NCBI GenBank assembly: GCA_946699065.1
Contig: CAMPDV010000015.1
Location: 1,240,001-1,304,000 of the forward strand
DNA from: Loxodes magnus
Taxonomy: Eukaryota; Ciliophora; Karyorelictea; Loxodida; Loxodidae
Direction: 5' to 3'
DNA length: 64,000 nucleotides
Part shown: piece by piece, positions 1-12,363 of the stretch
Layout of the letters: each line of letters begins with the position of its first letter
Position numbering within the stretch: the first letter of the stretch is position 1
The notes under the pieces: model-generated
What the model saw: only the letters and a program-made list of their open reading frames with translations
What the model was told of the DNA's origin: nothing
Databases searched by the model: none
Made by a program: the position numbers and the translations under genes

Positions 1-3000
1 TTTCATAATTATAACCAAGAAAAAAATTTGATTGGATTACAATCTGGTAAAATGCAAAAAGTTTAGTGATAAGTCATAAAATTGGAGGTAAAACAGTGAG
101 GAAATAATAATGTTAAAAATAAACAAAAAGCAATACTTTACTTGTCGAAGAAGATATATTAGAATGTTATTTTTACTAAGAAAGATAATTCAGAAAATTC
201 TATTTTAATTTAAATTACAAAACCAAGAGATGAGAGTATATTTAAAAGCACTGCTGAATGTATTCATTCTAAAAGGTTAGGAAGTGAAAATAATTAATAA
301 ACTTTGGCTAGAAAGCAATTTAGATTATAGTTCGAATAAAATTTACAAAAACCTCAATTTTTAAGTCTAAAGTATCTTTCTATCTAAGTACATAAGAAAA
401 AGACAAACGGATAAATAATTTTTTTCGAAAATTCTAAATAGTGGCATAAATTGATAAATTTGAATGTACAATGAGATAAATTTAGAGTCAACCAAAGATA
501 TTTTATCTCTCTTTTATACTTAGATCATAATCTTTTCATCTAGTAAATATGCAAATAAATTTAAGTTGATTAAGTTTCGATAAAATATTGGAAAAAAGAA
601 AAACAAAATTCGAGATTAAAAATATGATTAGCAAGGGTATTTATGCTTTAAAATCTCCAAATTCATTAATGAAAAAGATCTTAAAAGGTATATTAAAGTT
701 AAGTTTTATATTTTCTAAATATGATAAAGCATTCTCTCATAGCTTAAAAACTCGCTATAAATTTTTATAATTAAAAAATTAAATTTGGAAGTTATAATAC
801 CTTTTTACCATAAAAATCAGAAAGCAGAGTAATAAGTGTAAGACCACAAAATTTATAAAAGATATCAAGAGAATATCTAATCTATCCTAAAGCAATTAAT
901 GTACTTGCTTTAAAGATTTTAATTCTCTTCAATCTCATAATTCAATTAAAATTTATGCATTTATGCAAATACCTGTCTATTTATACCGCCTAAAGTTAAA
1001 GATCAAGCAAGTTATTTAATATTTAAATTTCATTTCACTAATTTGCAAAACAAGACCATTCAAATATAGACTTGAATGCATAAAAAGAAATATTTAAAGA
1101 ATTTGATATTAAAGCTTAATCAGTATTTCACTCTTCGGTTCCAGATAAATTTTTTTATTATATTCTAAGAGGCAAAATCTACTTTCAATTATATACTCAT
1201 TTTAAATTGAAAAGTTTAGAGTAATCAATTCATTGAAAAAGCCTTTATTTTAAAAACATCAAGTTTATAAGAATATTCCAGATTCAAACTTGAGATTATA
1301 TTCCTAATTATAAAATGATTTTAGACCAAATAATTTGCATACATTCTTAATTAACTTAAATTTGCTAATGAACTTAAATGAAATCTAATTAAAGTATATT
1401 TATAGTTGAATGATCTTTACTAAATTTTAAATTTTCGAATTTAAATTAGAATAAATAATCTAGGTTATTAAACAGGAATAAAGCAAAGAATAATAGATTA
1501 TAGATTAAGATTATATCTAAAGAGAGATTTATTTAGGAAGAGTAAGCATTTAAATTACGCAATAATTGTATAGATATAGTCTAATATCTGAATAGTTATT
1601 TTAAATCCTTTTAAAAATCTTTTGGTAATTATTATTAGGTTTATTGATTTATTTCGTTTTCTGATTTCAGGTAGAAATAGTTCTGCAACTTCTTATCTAG
1701 TGATTCTATCTAATTTTAGCTAATAATTTTTCATTTTTATACCCTTCTCTTTAGTATATTAAAAGGGCCTTTTTATGATAATTTAGATTATATTTAAGTT
1801 GCCACATTTCCATTTCTCTTCTCATATACTCATAAAAGTCTTTCACTTAGTTAAATTCGGATTTCAGCTTGAAATTCTAAAATTAACAACCTTTTTTAGC
1901 TTTATTAGCGATAAATGCTAAACCAAAATCATTTTATTTTACCTAAGCAAAGAGGGTTAATAATATATCAGCTTAAAAATGTAAAAATGAGTAAAGAAAA
2001 AAATCAATTAATGATCTTAATTTTCCTTATTAATTTTCAATCGAATTCATAGTGAGAAGAGATAGGAAAATACCAACTCTAAAAAAGTAGCTATTATAGT
2101 TGTCCGTGAACTTGAAAATAACTATAAAGAATATAATAATCTACTTATATACTTCTCACTTAAATACAACAAAGGCTATTTGTAAAATTTAAATAGAATA
2201 CTTTTTATCTAGTCCCAAAAATACAAACCTAAATGAACTTGTTTATCAAATAGTATAATTTGATAAATATATACTAGATGAATATTAGAGATTAACAAAA
2301 GTTATTGAAAGCAAGGAATTAGATTTATTTTATAGAAAAGGAAAAAATATTTTTATTTATAGCCTCATTTTTATTTTCTTAGTTAAAACCTTTTAGTATT
2401 AATCTTTAGAACTTGAAATTGAAATTTGGCTTTTGTATTCCATCAGTTTAAAAGTGAAAGTTATTTATTTTCCTTTCTTTATATAAATAATTATTCCTTA
2501 TTGCCTTTTTATAATTGTATAGTGTGAAGATGATATTAAGAAATATGGAAATAGTATAATTGAATTTTATCTTACTAAATAGCTGCTTATAAGCCTATTG
2601 ATTATAAACTTCTTCTTTATTAATTATTATTAATAAATTGCTTCTATCAATACTTAGCTAAGATGACTTTCTTCTATTTTATATTTTCATATGAGATCCG
2701 AAAATTGATGATTCAGATAAAATCTCTATATATTACTATGATAGAATGCATTCACATTTATTTAACTTTGAAAAAGGAAATTTCCCTAAATAACGCTGGA
2801 AGGATATTTAAGTTCATATTTCTTCTAGCTATACAGTATCTTATATTGGATATTCTAATTCTATTTGGTTATTTGGGAAAGATGCCTTTTATTTATAAAT
2901 TATCAGGTATATAAATATTGAATGAACTTACTTATGAAGTTAGAAATTAATTAGGCTATTATTTTTCTAATCTTTAGTAATTTTAGCATTCTTTTGCAAT

Positions 3001-3760
3001 AAATTTGCTATCATCTTATGTAATAATAATACCTCCTCAATCTTAGTTATAATTGAAATTTCAAGAGCTTAAGATATGAATAATAATCATCTCCGAGATT
3101 AAAGATGATTTTAAGTTTGTACTTTTGAATGGATAGGATGCAATTAGAGTTTTGTGGTGGTATTATTTGAATTTAAATTAGAACCAAACTACGGTTCACA
3201 TCTTTGGTTTATAGTAGAGTTATTTTCTAAGGTTGATTATATAATCATACATTCTAATAGCAATTCTAATCCTTACTATATAAATCTAAACTTATAGAAA
3301 CTAGCAGAATAATGATTATTTATACAGTTGAATTCAGCTGAAAGAGATTGATATGATCTATCTAGTTGCAAACCTAAAAGCACTAAATATACAAATAGTA
3401 GGATTATATCAAAAGCCTTCATCTTTAAAGCTCTCTGGATTTCTTTGCTTCAATTTATTTTAATACAAATTAGAATTTTCTCGATTTTTTATTTTTAACA
3501 CTTAGATGATTTAATTTAAAAACGAATTTGAAATTTACGTAATATTGGTATGTTTGCATTCTCTTATTACTATATTAAATTATTTTATCTTTTAAATATT
3601 ATAAAATTAAAAAGGAAGGAGATATTTTACAAGCTCTAGCTTACTTTTTATTAAAAAATAGAAGTTTTAAATTTTATCTAAACTAACTTTAACAAAGCCA
3701 TTTTACAATTATTACTATTAAGCAGGTAGTTTATTTGAGCCTGTCTTAATAAATTAATGA
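1..3760 (+). CDS. Large membrane-protein gene, 5' end outside window
   Basis: Read with TAA/TAG=Gln and TGA=Trp, this strand is coding-like, with G concentrated at first codon positions. The window starts inside the gene. A piece around 1087-1290 (FFYYILRGK core) resembles a cyclic-nucleotide-binding fold, which is a weak call. From about 2085 the protein has several hydrophobic segments (for example around 2345-2400, 2460-2520 and 2815-2880), so it is probably a multi-pass membrane protein. Frame changes are explained by candidate introns at 543-565, 2253-2277 and 2554-2582. Two further frame changes, near 750-800 and 2050-2100, are unresolved and could be introns or frameshifts. The last exon runs in one frame from 2583 to a TGA at 3758-3760; an in-frame TGA at 3329 is read as Trp. 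It converges on the next gene with about 40 bp between. Family not recognised. Confidence 0.5.
543..565 (+). other. Candidate 23-nt spliceosomal intron
   Basis: It starts GTAAATATG and ends TTTAAG. Removing it joins the frame upstream of 540 to the frame that stays open through 588-770, giving a continuous protein. The evidence is frame logic plus GT..AG ends; no transcript support. Confidence 0.45.
2253..2277 (+). other. Candidate 25-nt intron
   Basis: GTATAATT at the 5' end and TACTAG at the 3' end. Removal joins the exon containing VVRELENNYKEY to the exon containing EYQRLTKVIESKE and restores one frame. Its 5' end is the same as that of the intron at 2554. Confidence 0.55.
2554..2582 (+). 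other. Candidate 29-nt intron
   Basis: GTATAATT at the 5' end, a TACTAA branch-like motif close to the 3' end, then TAG. Removal joins ...DDIKKYGN to TAYKPIDYKLLLY... in one frame. The flanking exon totals (274 + 276 + 1178 nt from 1979) are divisible by three. Confidence 0.6.
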
Positions 3761-3800
3761 TGAGAAGTGCTTAAATTTAGTTATTTTTAATAAATAAATT

Positions 3801-4953
3801 TCAGAATTATTGTTTAGTTTTTTGCCCTTACTAGCTTTCTTCGTTGGCTATATAATCAATGCTTTTATTTCTTTTTTTAGATTATTTTTTCTTGTTATTG
3901 CTTTCAACTATCGATTTGCTTTAATCTAGGTCAAACGTTTATTTAATTATATCACTCCAAAATTGTTCTTCTAATATTTCATTTTACTATGATTTTCTTT
4001 CTCCTTGATTATCTCCTTTCTTTTATCTAAATTTAAGCACAACATTCGGATATGAAAATGTAAATGGAACATATTCATTGTCACTTATAGGATCAATACC
4101 TGCAAAAATTCATTCTTCTTAGTTCATTTCATTAATTATTTTATAGAAAACCTGAAATCCAGGCTATAAATCCTCCTAATTCTATTTTATGTTTGAAACA
4201 AGTTCAAATAACTTCAAATCATCGTGTTCATTTCTTACTATTTAAACCTATTGATAAATTTATTCACCTATCTGCATAAAACCCTTTTCTCTTATTACTT
4301 TAACTTCTATTCAATTGTAATTCACTGCTGATCTTTACATTTATTTACTTTTTGCCTATTTGTTTTTCAATCTGATTTTTATTATGGAAATCCTAATTTA
4401 CTTTACTTTTATTCTATTAATTTAAAAATAACAAAGATAATTAATTTTATTTAAAATTTTAAAGATAATTCTTAATAATTCTAGTAGCCATAGTTATTTA
4501 ATCCAAACTAATAATTATAAAAATTTTAACTATTTAATTTGGAATTTCTTTCATTTTAAATCTTTTTCTTTTAATAATTTTAATTATAATCAATCTGTTT
4601 ATCTGTTATTTTGTAAACTCCTGGCTAGCTTACACTATATAAAGATTCTTTTTTATCTTCTTTTAGTTGGCAATTTTCCTCATTTTACTTATATTTGGTT
4701 TTTAATTTTTGAAACTGAGAATTTTCAAGTCAGTCTTGCTGAATCTTGATTCACTTTATAGCAATTAAGGAAATTTAGTTACTAATATATCACTCTATAT
4801 AATTATTTATAACTTCTTCTCTATTCTATAATCTACAACTAAGCCAATACGACTTCCCTTCACATATCAAAGCTTTGGTAATCTCTTTTTCTATACTAAT
4901 TTAGCATTTTATTACCAGAGTTATTTTTAGAATAGCACTTCATTTCTTTGCAT
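3801..4953 (-). pseudogene. Hypothetical gene of unit A, copy with a 1-nt frameshift
   Basis: The minus-strand frame ends at TGA 3801-3803 with a Lys/Gln-rich C-terminus. Its best part (around 4020-4280) contains GIDPISDNEYVPFTFSYPN and is conserved at 21480-21720 in unit B; a weaker match lies at 35819-35870. Differences between copies fall mostly at third codon positions, supporting translation. Copy A has one extra base near 4285 (GGGTTTT against GGCTTT in B), which shifts the frame, so upstream coding (GSRIGLVVDY region, candidate ATG at 4953) is out of phase with the C-terminal part. Either this is a young pseudogene, a very small intron is involved, or the extra base is an assembly error. 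No family recognised; no membrane span obvious. Confidence 0.5.
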
Positions 4954-5664
4954 ATCAAGTTCATCATGATGTTAAGTTTCCTTTTCTAATATTCTAAAAA
5001 TCTTTCTAAAAATAAATTATCTTAAATACCTAATAATTTTAATAAATTTTACCTCAAAAAATTAGTTAAAATTGCTTTTACTATTTATGAGATAATATTT
5101 TTGGCTAATAAATTATTAAAGCTTATATAATATAAAATATTTATACTTCAAGCTATTAAATTTTCTAAAGGAAAAAAAAAATTTCTATTATATGAGAAAT
5201 TAAAATTTAAAGGAATAATGAGTTCTTGTTTAATGCTTAATGAAGTATGTTAATCTTTATATGGTATATGCTTTAGCTTTATAGGCTTTAATTATGATAG
5301 CGCTGATTTTTTTGTGAATTTAATAGATTTTCTTAAAATCAGAAATTTAAAATAGTGATCCAGTTTCTTTTTAGATTGGTTTGGTTTACTATTGATGTAG
5401 AATCTTTGACTGACCATTGCAAATTTTATTAATATTATATTAAGCTTACATAGTTGATATATATGTAGTGCACTTACTTTCCAAATTTTTTTGATCTTTA
5501 TTTGATATAAAGGATCACAAGAGAATGCTTAAGTCCTATTTTTAAATACTAAGGAGAAAATTTCAACCTATTTATTAACCTTAATACTAGCATTAGATAA
5601 CTATTTGATTATATCCATAATTTAAGAATCTTTAAATATCAAGTTGAAGATTATATTTATCCAT

Positions 5665-6948
5665 ATGAGTATATAAAGGATCTTTACTAAATGAAGCAAA
5701 AGGAATAAGAAATAGATTGGATGTATATTTAAATAAAACTAGGACTTTAGTAAATCTATAAAAGAAGAGTATTGATAGCTAACTGTACCATGCATTATAA
5801 AAAGAGCTGGAATATCTTAATCAGAATGGTTTCAAAAAGCTATAAGAAATTATATCAGACATTAAAGGCAAGATTTATGATAACGTTTGACTAAGATTAT
5901 TAAACTAATTAAAGCTAATAGCCTTTCCTATACTAACTCTCATTTCAAGCTCTGCTTTAATTAAAAATAAGAAAAACAAGTTGACATGAAGAATAAATAA
6001 AATTAACAGAAGTTCTAGTATGGAATGAATTGAGGCAAAAATATATAAGAAGAACCTTCCTTATGAGATAGTATAAAAGTATATTATATGACAAATTTAG
6101 GTATACTATATCATATAAAAAATGGAATAAACCTGGTCAAAAGAAAAACCCAACCAATCTTTACTATTAATTATTAAAAAGAAACATAGCAACTATTTTC
6201 TGAAAATCAAGAACTAAAATCTCAAATCTTGGAATTAAACGAAAAAATTAGGATCTTTTTATAATCAACAGTGAGATTCAAATAGAAAAAAATTAAATAA
6301 ATAGGAAATTAACATCAAATTAGAAGCATAAAAGTAAAGTTCCTATAAAAATAAATAAAAGAGAGACTAAACCATAGATATAATCAATAATCCAATAAAA
6401 ATAAATCAAAAGGGATCATATTTCATTTTTATGCTTAAGTTTAATTATAAAAATATCTCAAATAATAAAATCCAAAGTAAAGCTACCTGGAAGTAACCAA
6501 CAAGGAATAAAATCTTTGCTTTGCTTAAACTGAAAATAAACTTATTAAATATTTTATCTTTGCTCCTATTATTGATTATAGATAAATCGATAAAAGTATT
6601 TTTGAGTATATTAAAATGAAAAGTTTATCTAATTTATAAATAAAAGAAAGAAAGTTAATAAGAAACGTACATCATTATTAAAAGAAAAATTTATAAGTGG
6701 GTATTTCTTAGATTTTATAGATGTAAATAATAGAAAATCTAATATACTTTAAGACTCTCATATTAAACATCGTCTATTTATACATATATAACACTTTTAT
6801 TTTCTACAAGAAAACATAAAATTTCACTTTTAGATTAAAGAAAAAAAACGAGATATTTGAATTATAAAAAGAAATTATTATTCATACAAGGAAAATTAAA
6901 TTTATTAACATTTAAATCAAATACCAACTCCAACTATAAGTAAAATGA
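5665..6948 (+). CDS. Hypothetical 427-residue protein with a coiled-coil segment
   Basis: A single frame runs from ATG 5665 to TGA 6946-6948 (428 codons) with Gln and Trp reassignment and no intron needed. G is strongly enriched at first codon positions, especially over codons 35-190. In-frame TGA codons fall where Trp is plausible (SLWDSIKVYY, KEEYWQLTV). Around residues 175-205 is a short leucine-zipper-like coil (SENQELKSQILELNEKI). The middle holds a FAPIIDY block. There is no signal peptide or clear membrane span, so a soluble protein is likely. A decayed copy lies at about 23115-23400 in unit B. Function unknown. Confidence 0.6.
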
Positions 6949-7215
6949 ACAGTTCTTTTTAATTGAGAAAATATAAATATGAATAAAATACAGAATTGAG
7001 AACTGAATATGTAATAAGATATAGGAATTATTTTTGATACATGTCTAAAATCATTTTTGTAGCTTGTCATTTAAATTTATTCAGATTATTTGGATATTAT
7101 GATAATTTAGCTTAATAGAATTTTATATATTATTACCATGTTTTAAATAAGTTATTGTAAAGTGACGGAGAGAAAAGATTTTTATTCTATAGATAAGTTT
7201 AATCCAAATTAATTT

Positions 7216-8991
7216 TCAGCTTATTTTTAAAAATATTCTCTACATCTTTAAATTACCATTCTTAATGCTCCCTTTTTGCAATACTTATTATATTAATAAC
7301 TCCTAGTCTTAAATACTTTTTTCTTCTTGTTAAACTCCAATTTTTTTTTCTTCTAACACTAATTTATCCATTGAAATGATAACTGGAAAAAATCAATTTA
7401 TTATTAATTATTCCGATTTCTCACTTACAAAAGCAATTGATTCCTCACTAAATTCTCCATAATTTGTTCTAATCCTTTCGATCAACTCATAAATTTCACA
7501 AAAGCATTTCATTTCTCACAACTCTCATTTTCTAATATTTTAACTTGCCTAGCCAATTTTATCTATCTATTTATTAGTTTCAAAATAAAAAGCATCATCA
7601 ACTGTTTTATTTAATTTAACTTATGAAAGCTTTTTCTTAATTAAGTGCTCAATACAAATTACATCTACATTTTATTTACCATATGAAATATATAAATATA
7701 AAGCAACTTCCTATATTTAACTCTTCAATTAATAAAACTTTTACTATTACAATAGATATAAATTTGATTTTATATTCTTAATTTCAGAAGCTTTATTAGC
7801 TAATGTTTTAGTTATTTTTTAATGATACCTAATTTTAATTAAAGTAGTGAAAGATTTATTCTATAGACTTATTTCCTTTTAAATTATTATTTCTTAGTTA
7901 CTTTTACTTTTTTATTATAATTTGTTAGGTAGCTATGTGATTGAACTTGATCGTTTTATAAAACTTGTGATATTTTTTTAAAATAAACTAAAGTTTTAGC
8001 ATTTATAGATCTAAAATTTCTAGTAAACTGTCGAACTAAATTAAATGAAATCGAATAAGTTTCCTAAAATATTAAAATAGTCGTTAGTAAATCTATAATA
8101 TTTTAAAACCAGCAAGTTATTTAGGATTTTATTTAGGCTAATTTAATTTCTTAGCACTTCAACTTTAAATAAAGCTTTAATATTAGAATAAAAAATACGA
8201 AATTAAATTTTTGGCATTGATAATCTTTAAAGTCTTAGCATTTAAATTCTTTCTTACTTTTAAATAAAAGAATTAAATAATTGAAAGAAACTATTTTTTA
8301 TTTTAGAGTGTAAAAACAAACTCAACGCCACTTTATCACTCTTTGCACAAATTTTACAACCAATAAAACAGAGAATAATTATGATTTATACTTATAAAGA
8401 ATTTAAAAAGAAATTATTGGATTTTAAGTAGAAATGATACAGGTATGAAACTTCCTTCTAAGTAGGATTTTTCAACTTAAAATCCCTATTTACCAAATTA
8501 TGTCGTATTTATCCGTACAAATTGCTTTTGGAACGTGTTTTTAATCTAAATCTCTTAAAATTAAAAAAAATCAAATAGCAAAAGCTTTATTTTCCTTTAT
8601 CGAAGGTAATTTTTCCTCTCATAACGGAAAAAAGAAAATTAAAATATTATCAAATTTAGTGTTTATTTTTCTTCCTTGATTTGATTAAAAGAATTTCTAT
8701 AACAATCGTTAAATAATAATTTTTATTAGAGATGCAAATTCAAAAATACCAGGATTATTTCTAAAATACTAAAATTAAAAAAATAAAAATAAAGAAAGTA
8801 ACTAGAATTGACCTTTATATCGATACAATCTAATTTAACATCTTTAAAGTGCTTGCATTAAGTTTTAACATAATATAGACGAAGGATTATCACTATATAT
8901 ACTTAGAACACAATAATATGTTTTTGCTGAATCAATAAAATCTTAATAACTTTAATGATAATCTTGGAATAATTTTGGAAAAATGAGACAT
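7216..8991 (-). CDS. Hypothetical membrane protein with one 29-nt intron
   Basis: The minus-strand frame is coding-like from about 8990 down to an intron at 7828-7800, then continues in a second frame to TGA 7216-7218. First-position G enrichment is clear in both exons (for example the LWEEKLPSIKENKAFAIW and VDDAFYFETNKQIDKI segments). The middle has several hydrophobic stretches (around 8340-8080), and the C-terminal 170 residues are hydrophilic and Glu/Gln/Lys-rich. The 5' end is uncertain: the frame stays open upstream toward 9300 without an ATG, and the only ATG, at 8991, lies in another frame. A homologous but eroded stretch is at 23500-24400. Family not recognised. Confidence 0.5.
7800..7828 (-). 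other. Candidate 29-nt intron
   Basis: On the minus strand it starts GTATCATT, carries an ACTAAAA branch-like motif and ends TTAG. Its length (29) converts the upstream frame exactly into the downstream frame. It resembles the introns at 2253 and 2554. Confidence 0.6.
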
Positions 8992-9366
8992 TTTAAATAA
9001 TGATAGATATCTATTAACCTAATTTTAGGATGTAACTTTAAAAAAAATTGAGATTTAAACTATAAAAAGTTTAAAATTCCTTTAATAAGGTTGAATAAAT
9101 TTCAAATTACTCAAAAAAATTTATTATATTTTTAATATCTAGTATTCTATAGAATCTTAATAATAAGAAAATTGAAATGATGGAAATGAAAATGGAAAAA
9201 AAACACAAAAAAAAAAGAAGAAACTAAGAATGGAAGATCAATAATAAGATCAAGATAATATTTTTAAGCTTTTCTTTGGTTTCTTAAATTTAAAAGGTAA
9301 TTCTAATATTAAAAGAGTTAAAAAATATTAATTTTAAAGTTTAAATTTATAAGGATTGAAATTATT

Positions 9367-12045
9367 TCAAGATTCACTTTCTCTATCGCTTGTATTTTAA
9401 TAGTTACCATGTCCTTCATTATTATATAATTATTCTTTCGATTAAATATTTTATATTGGTTTTTTCTATTAGAATCCAGATTTCTAATACCTTTAATGTC
9501 GCTAAGACTGTTGAGAAGATTATTATGGAGTTTAGCTAGAACAATCACTGCAAAATTAATTTTAAAAATTTTAGTTCTAACCAGATTTTTAAGCACAAGT
9601 TTAGCAAAAAGTTTCATTACAATTTTAGCATGTTCAGATTTCCTAAGTAGAATTACAAGCAAATAAATTGCATTAAAAGCAATAATTAAATTATACTTCA
9701 GGACAAAAAAATTTTTCACAGATAGTACATAATCTAATGCAACTGTTACATAAATTACCTTCGCAGTGAGAACATTTAATTAATTTGCAATTTTGACATT
9801 TTTTATAGAGGCAATTTTGATTAAAATTATCTTAATGAGTTTTGCAATATCATTCATTACATTTCCCTTATATTTCACCACAATTTTTTGAATAGAAATT
9901 ACTACATCTTTTGCAAACATTTTTTATTTTTTAGCAATCCATATCATTTTGTTTACGCCCAGTTCAATTTTAGCAACGCTTTATAACAAATCAGCAGATT
10001 ATAAAAGTTCCCACTGGGATTAAGATAGAACATAATATAATAGTTAATTTTATATTTTTTTTATTATCATCTGCATTTTAATGTTCTTATTTATAATTAA
10101 TCCTTACTATGCCTGTCTATTTACATATGCATTCATAATTAAAACTTGTATCAGTTTTATTTAAATTGCAATGGCTTCCATCATCTCATGCTTAATTTTC
10201 TGAATCTCACATTTAGCATATAAGAGATGAATTATAAGTATCCTCAAACCAAATTTTAAAAGTTACTTTAACGCTTTATTCTTTTGGAGGATTTAACTAA
10301 TTGTTGAAACCATTTTCATCTTATGATCAACCTTAAAAAATTTTAATTCCTGTATGATTTAAAAAATTATTATCGTTTTGACAAGGATCATAATCAAATT
10401 AAGCTATTATTACTATCTAGCCGCTTTAAAGTTTTTCATCTATTGTTACAAAATGAAAATCTTATGATTAGGACTAATAATCATTTATGATCATATAAGC
10501 ATATACTTTAAAGTAATTTAAATTTAATGAAATATTCTATTTAAACTTTATATCTGGGTTCATATATGTCATTGAATATAGCAAATAGTTCTTATAAACT
10601 ATTTCTCATATCGTTGAGCTTTTTTTATTTTTTTAGTCTAAAAATCTATTTTATGTACTATTATAGCTCACTTATTTATAAACCTCTCAATTTTATTTAT
10701 TATACAAAGCTCTTACCATTTTATATTTTTATTTTTCTATATTATAAATTATCAAATCAATTTTCTCTTTTTGTTAATCGTAACCCTCTGGAATTTCTAT
10801 TCAGTCCAAACAACTGCTAACACTATCTATATAGTTTTGCTAATTATTTAAATAAACTTTATCAAGTAAGTAATAAAGACTTAGAGCTGCGTTATTTTAA
10901 TCTTACCAACTATTCAAATTCTAAGTCATCTTTTATAATATGATTTCTTCTTCTTAAGTATCAAGAATATGATATTCCATTATAATTAAAACTGACAAAT
11001 CATATATGTAACTTTATGCTTCTAAACTAGAATCAAAAGCTTTATTTTATAAGTTTTAAATTTCTTCAGTTATACTTAAATTTTTTTATTCAATGTTTAT
11101 ATTTTAGGAAACTTAAGTACATGCACGGAATTAGTCGCATATATCTACGCATAATTCTAGTTTTTTGCTTTAATAGGCTTAAAAGTAAGGTAATTGCACT
11201 GATACATTGCTAATTGTAGTATCAGAGTTTAAAAATATTTTTTTATCGTAAAATCCTTTATAAAAGAAATGATAACTTAATGGATAATCTCCTTCAAAGT
11301 CTTTATTGCATGAACTCTAAAGAACAAATTAAGTACTTCATGATTATCCTGACTTAGGATTTATACTTAATTCACATTTTTAAGGAGGCTAAGTTACATA
11401 AATTTATTTTTTTGGATTAAAGTTTTATTCTTCTTCACTTTTCACATCTAGTGTGAATGTATATAATTATCCCATTTAAAGTTTGGAAGCATCTATATCA
11501 ATTTCTTGTTAATGAAAATTAAATGAAGATTCCTTTATATTTCCTGGATCTTAAACTCACTTAAAGTCTTTAATTTTAAAATTTTGATCATTATACTTTA
11601 TGCCTAACTTAAATTACTCTTTAGGATTTACAGTATTAAAGTCGTAATCTTATTTATATATATAGATTGGCTTAGAAAATTTTTCAATTACGTTTATTAA
11701 AACTTGACTCGTATCTTCCTATCCATCGCCAGTAGAGGCTTTAACTTACAAATAGAATGTAAATCCTACTTGAAAATAATCACCTCTAAGGTTAATTTTA
11801 TTATTGGTGCTTTAACATTTTTCAAGGTATTTATTCAGTTACTCTTATGTTAAATTGCCTTTGAAGTCTTGAAAATCCGTACAGAATCATTCGAAGTTTA
11901 TATTTCTATTTAAACTGTCAAATGCTAAAGCTTAAAAATTCTAGTCTTAAGTCAATGTAAGATCTACTTACTCATCACCTGATATTAAAACTTTAAGTTA
12001 AGAAAATACAATTGTGCACAGACAAGCATACAGAAGTACTTTCAT
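9367..12045 (-). CDS. REJ-GPS single-pass receptor with Cys-rich cytoplasmic tail (unit A)
   Basis: One uninterrupted minus-strand frame, ATG 12045 to TGA 9367-9369, 892 residues. Order: signal peptide (residues 1-16, MKVLLYACLCTIVFS), an extracellular region resembling the REJ (receptor for egg jelly) module of polycystin-1-type proteins (a PLSYHFFYKG block near residue 240), and a GPS-like motif at about 605-650 (CQMWD ... DDGSHC ... CIC). One membrane span follows at about 667-690. The cytoplasmic part at about 700-830 is rich in CxxC pairs and probably binds metal, and the tail is Gln/Ser-rich. The canonical HL|T cleavage residues of the GPS are absent. In-frame TGA codons give Trp at expected places such as IWTC. 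It is head-to-head with the large gene starting at 12364. Likely a plasma-membrane receptor; ligand unknown. Confidence 0.8.
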
Positions 12046-12363
12046 TTTTATAAGGATTTATTAGAATTGCCAATTTAAATGAAATTAAATGATTTAAGTT
12101 TAAATATGGAGTTTCTATTGTAATTTTTTAATTTTAAGCATACTAAGAATCCAAGGATTCTTTAATCAATATATCTATTTTAAACTCTATTCTAAGTTCT
12201 TTGCTCAAAGATAATTAGCTAATTAAGAACTTTCACTAACTTCTAATTTATTTTTGTAATAAAAACAAATTGAATATTAAAATAGAAATAATACATTTAT
12301 CTCTTAGTTTAAGATACTTAGCTAAATAGATTTATTAAAGTCTAGAAGATAAAATTATCAAAA
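12046..12363. promoter_or_regulatory. Divergent intergenic region between receptor and large membrane-protein gene
   Basis: 318 bp separate the divergent start codons at 12045 and 12364. The first 150 bp are nearly identical to the region upstream of the unit B receptor (27213-27364), and similarity stops abruptly at about 12197. It probably contains both promoters. No defined element was recognised in this AT-rich sequence. Confidence 0.35.

Noticed and set aside
8941..9366. Joining the unit A receptor to the minus-strand gene below it, by analogy with unit C
   Set aside because: The receptor frame loses coding character immediately after TGA 9367, and the 7216-8991 gene shows no transferase motifs.
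10566..10820. Plus-strand ORF rich in Phe/Tyr/Leu
   Set aside because: Antisense to the conserved receptor ectodomain of unit A.
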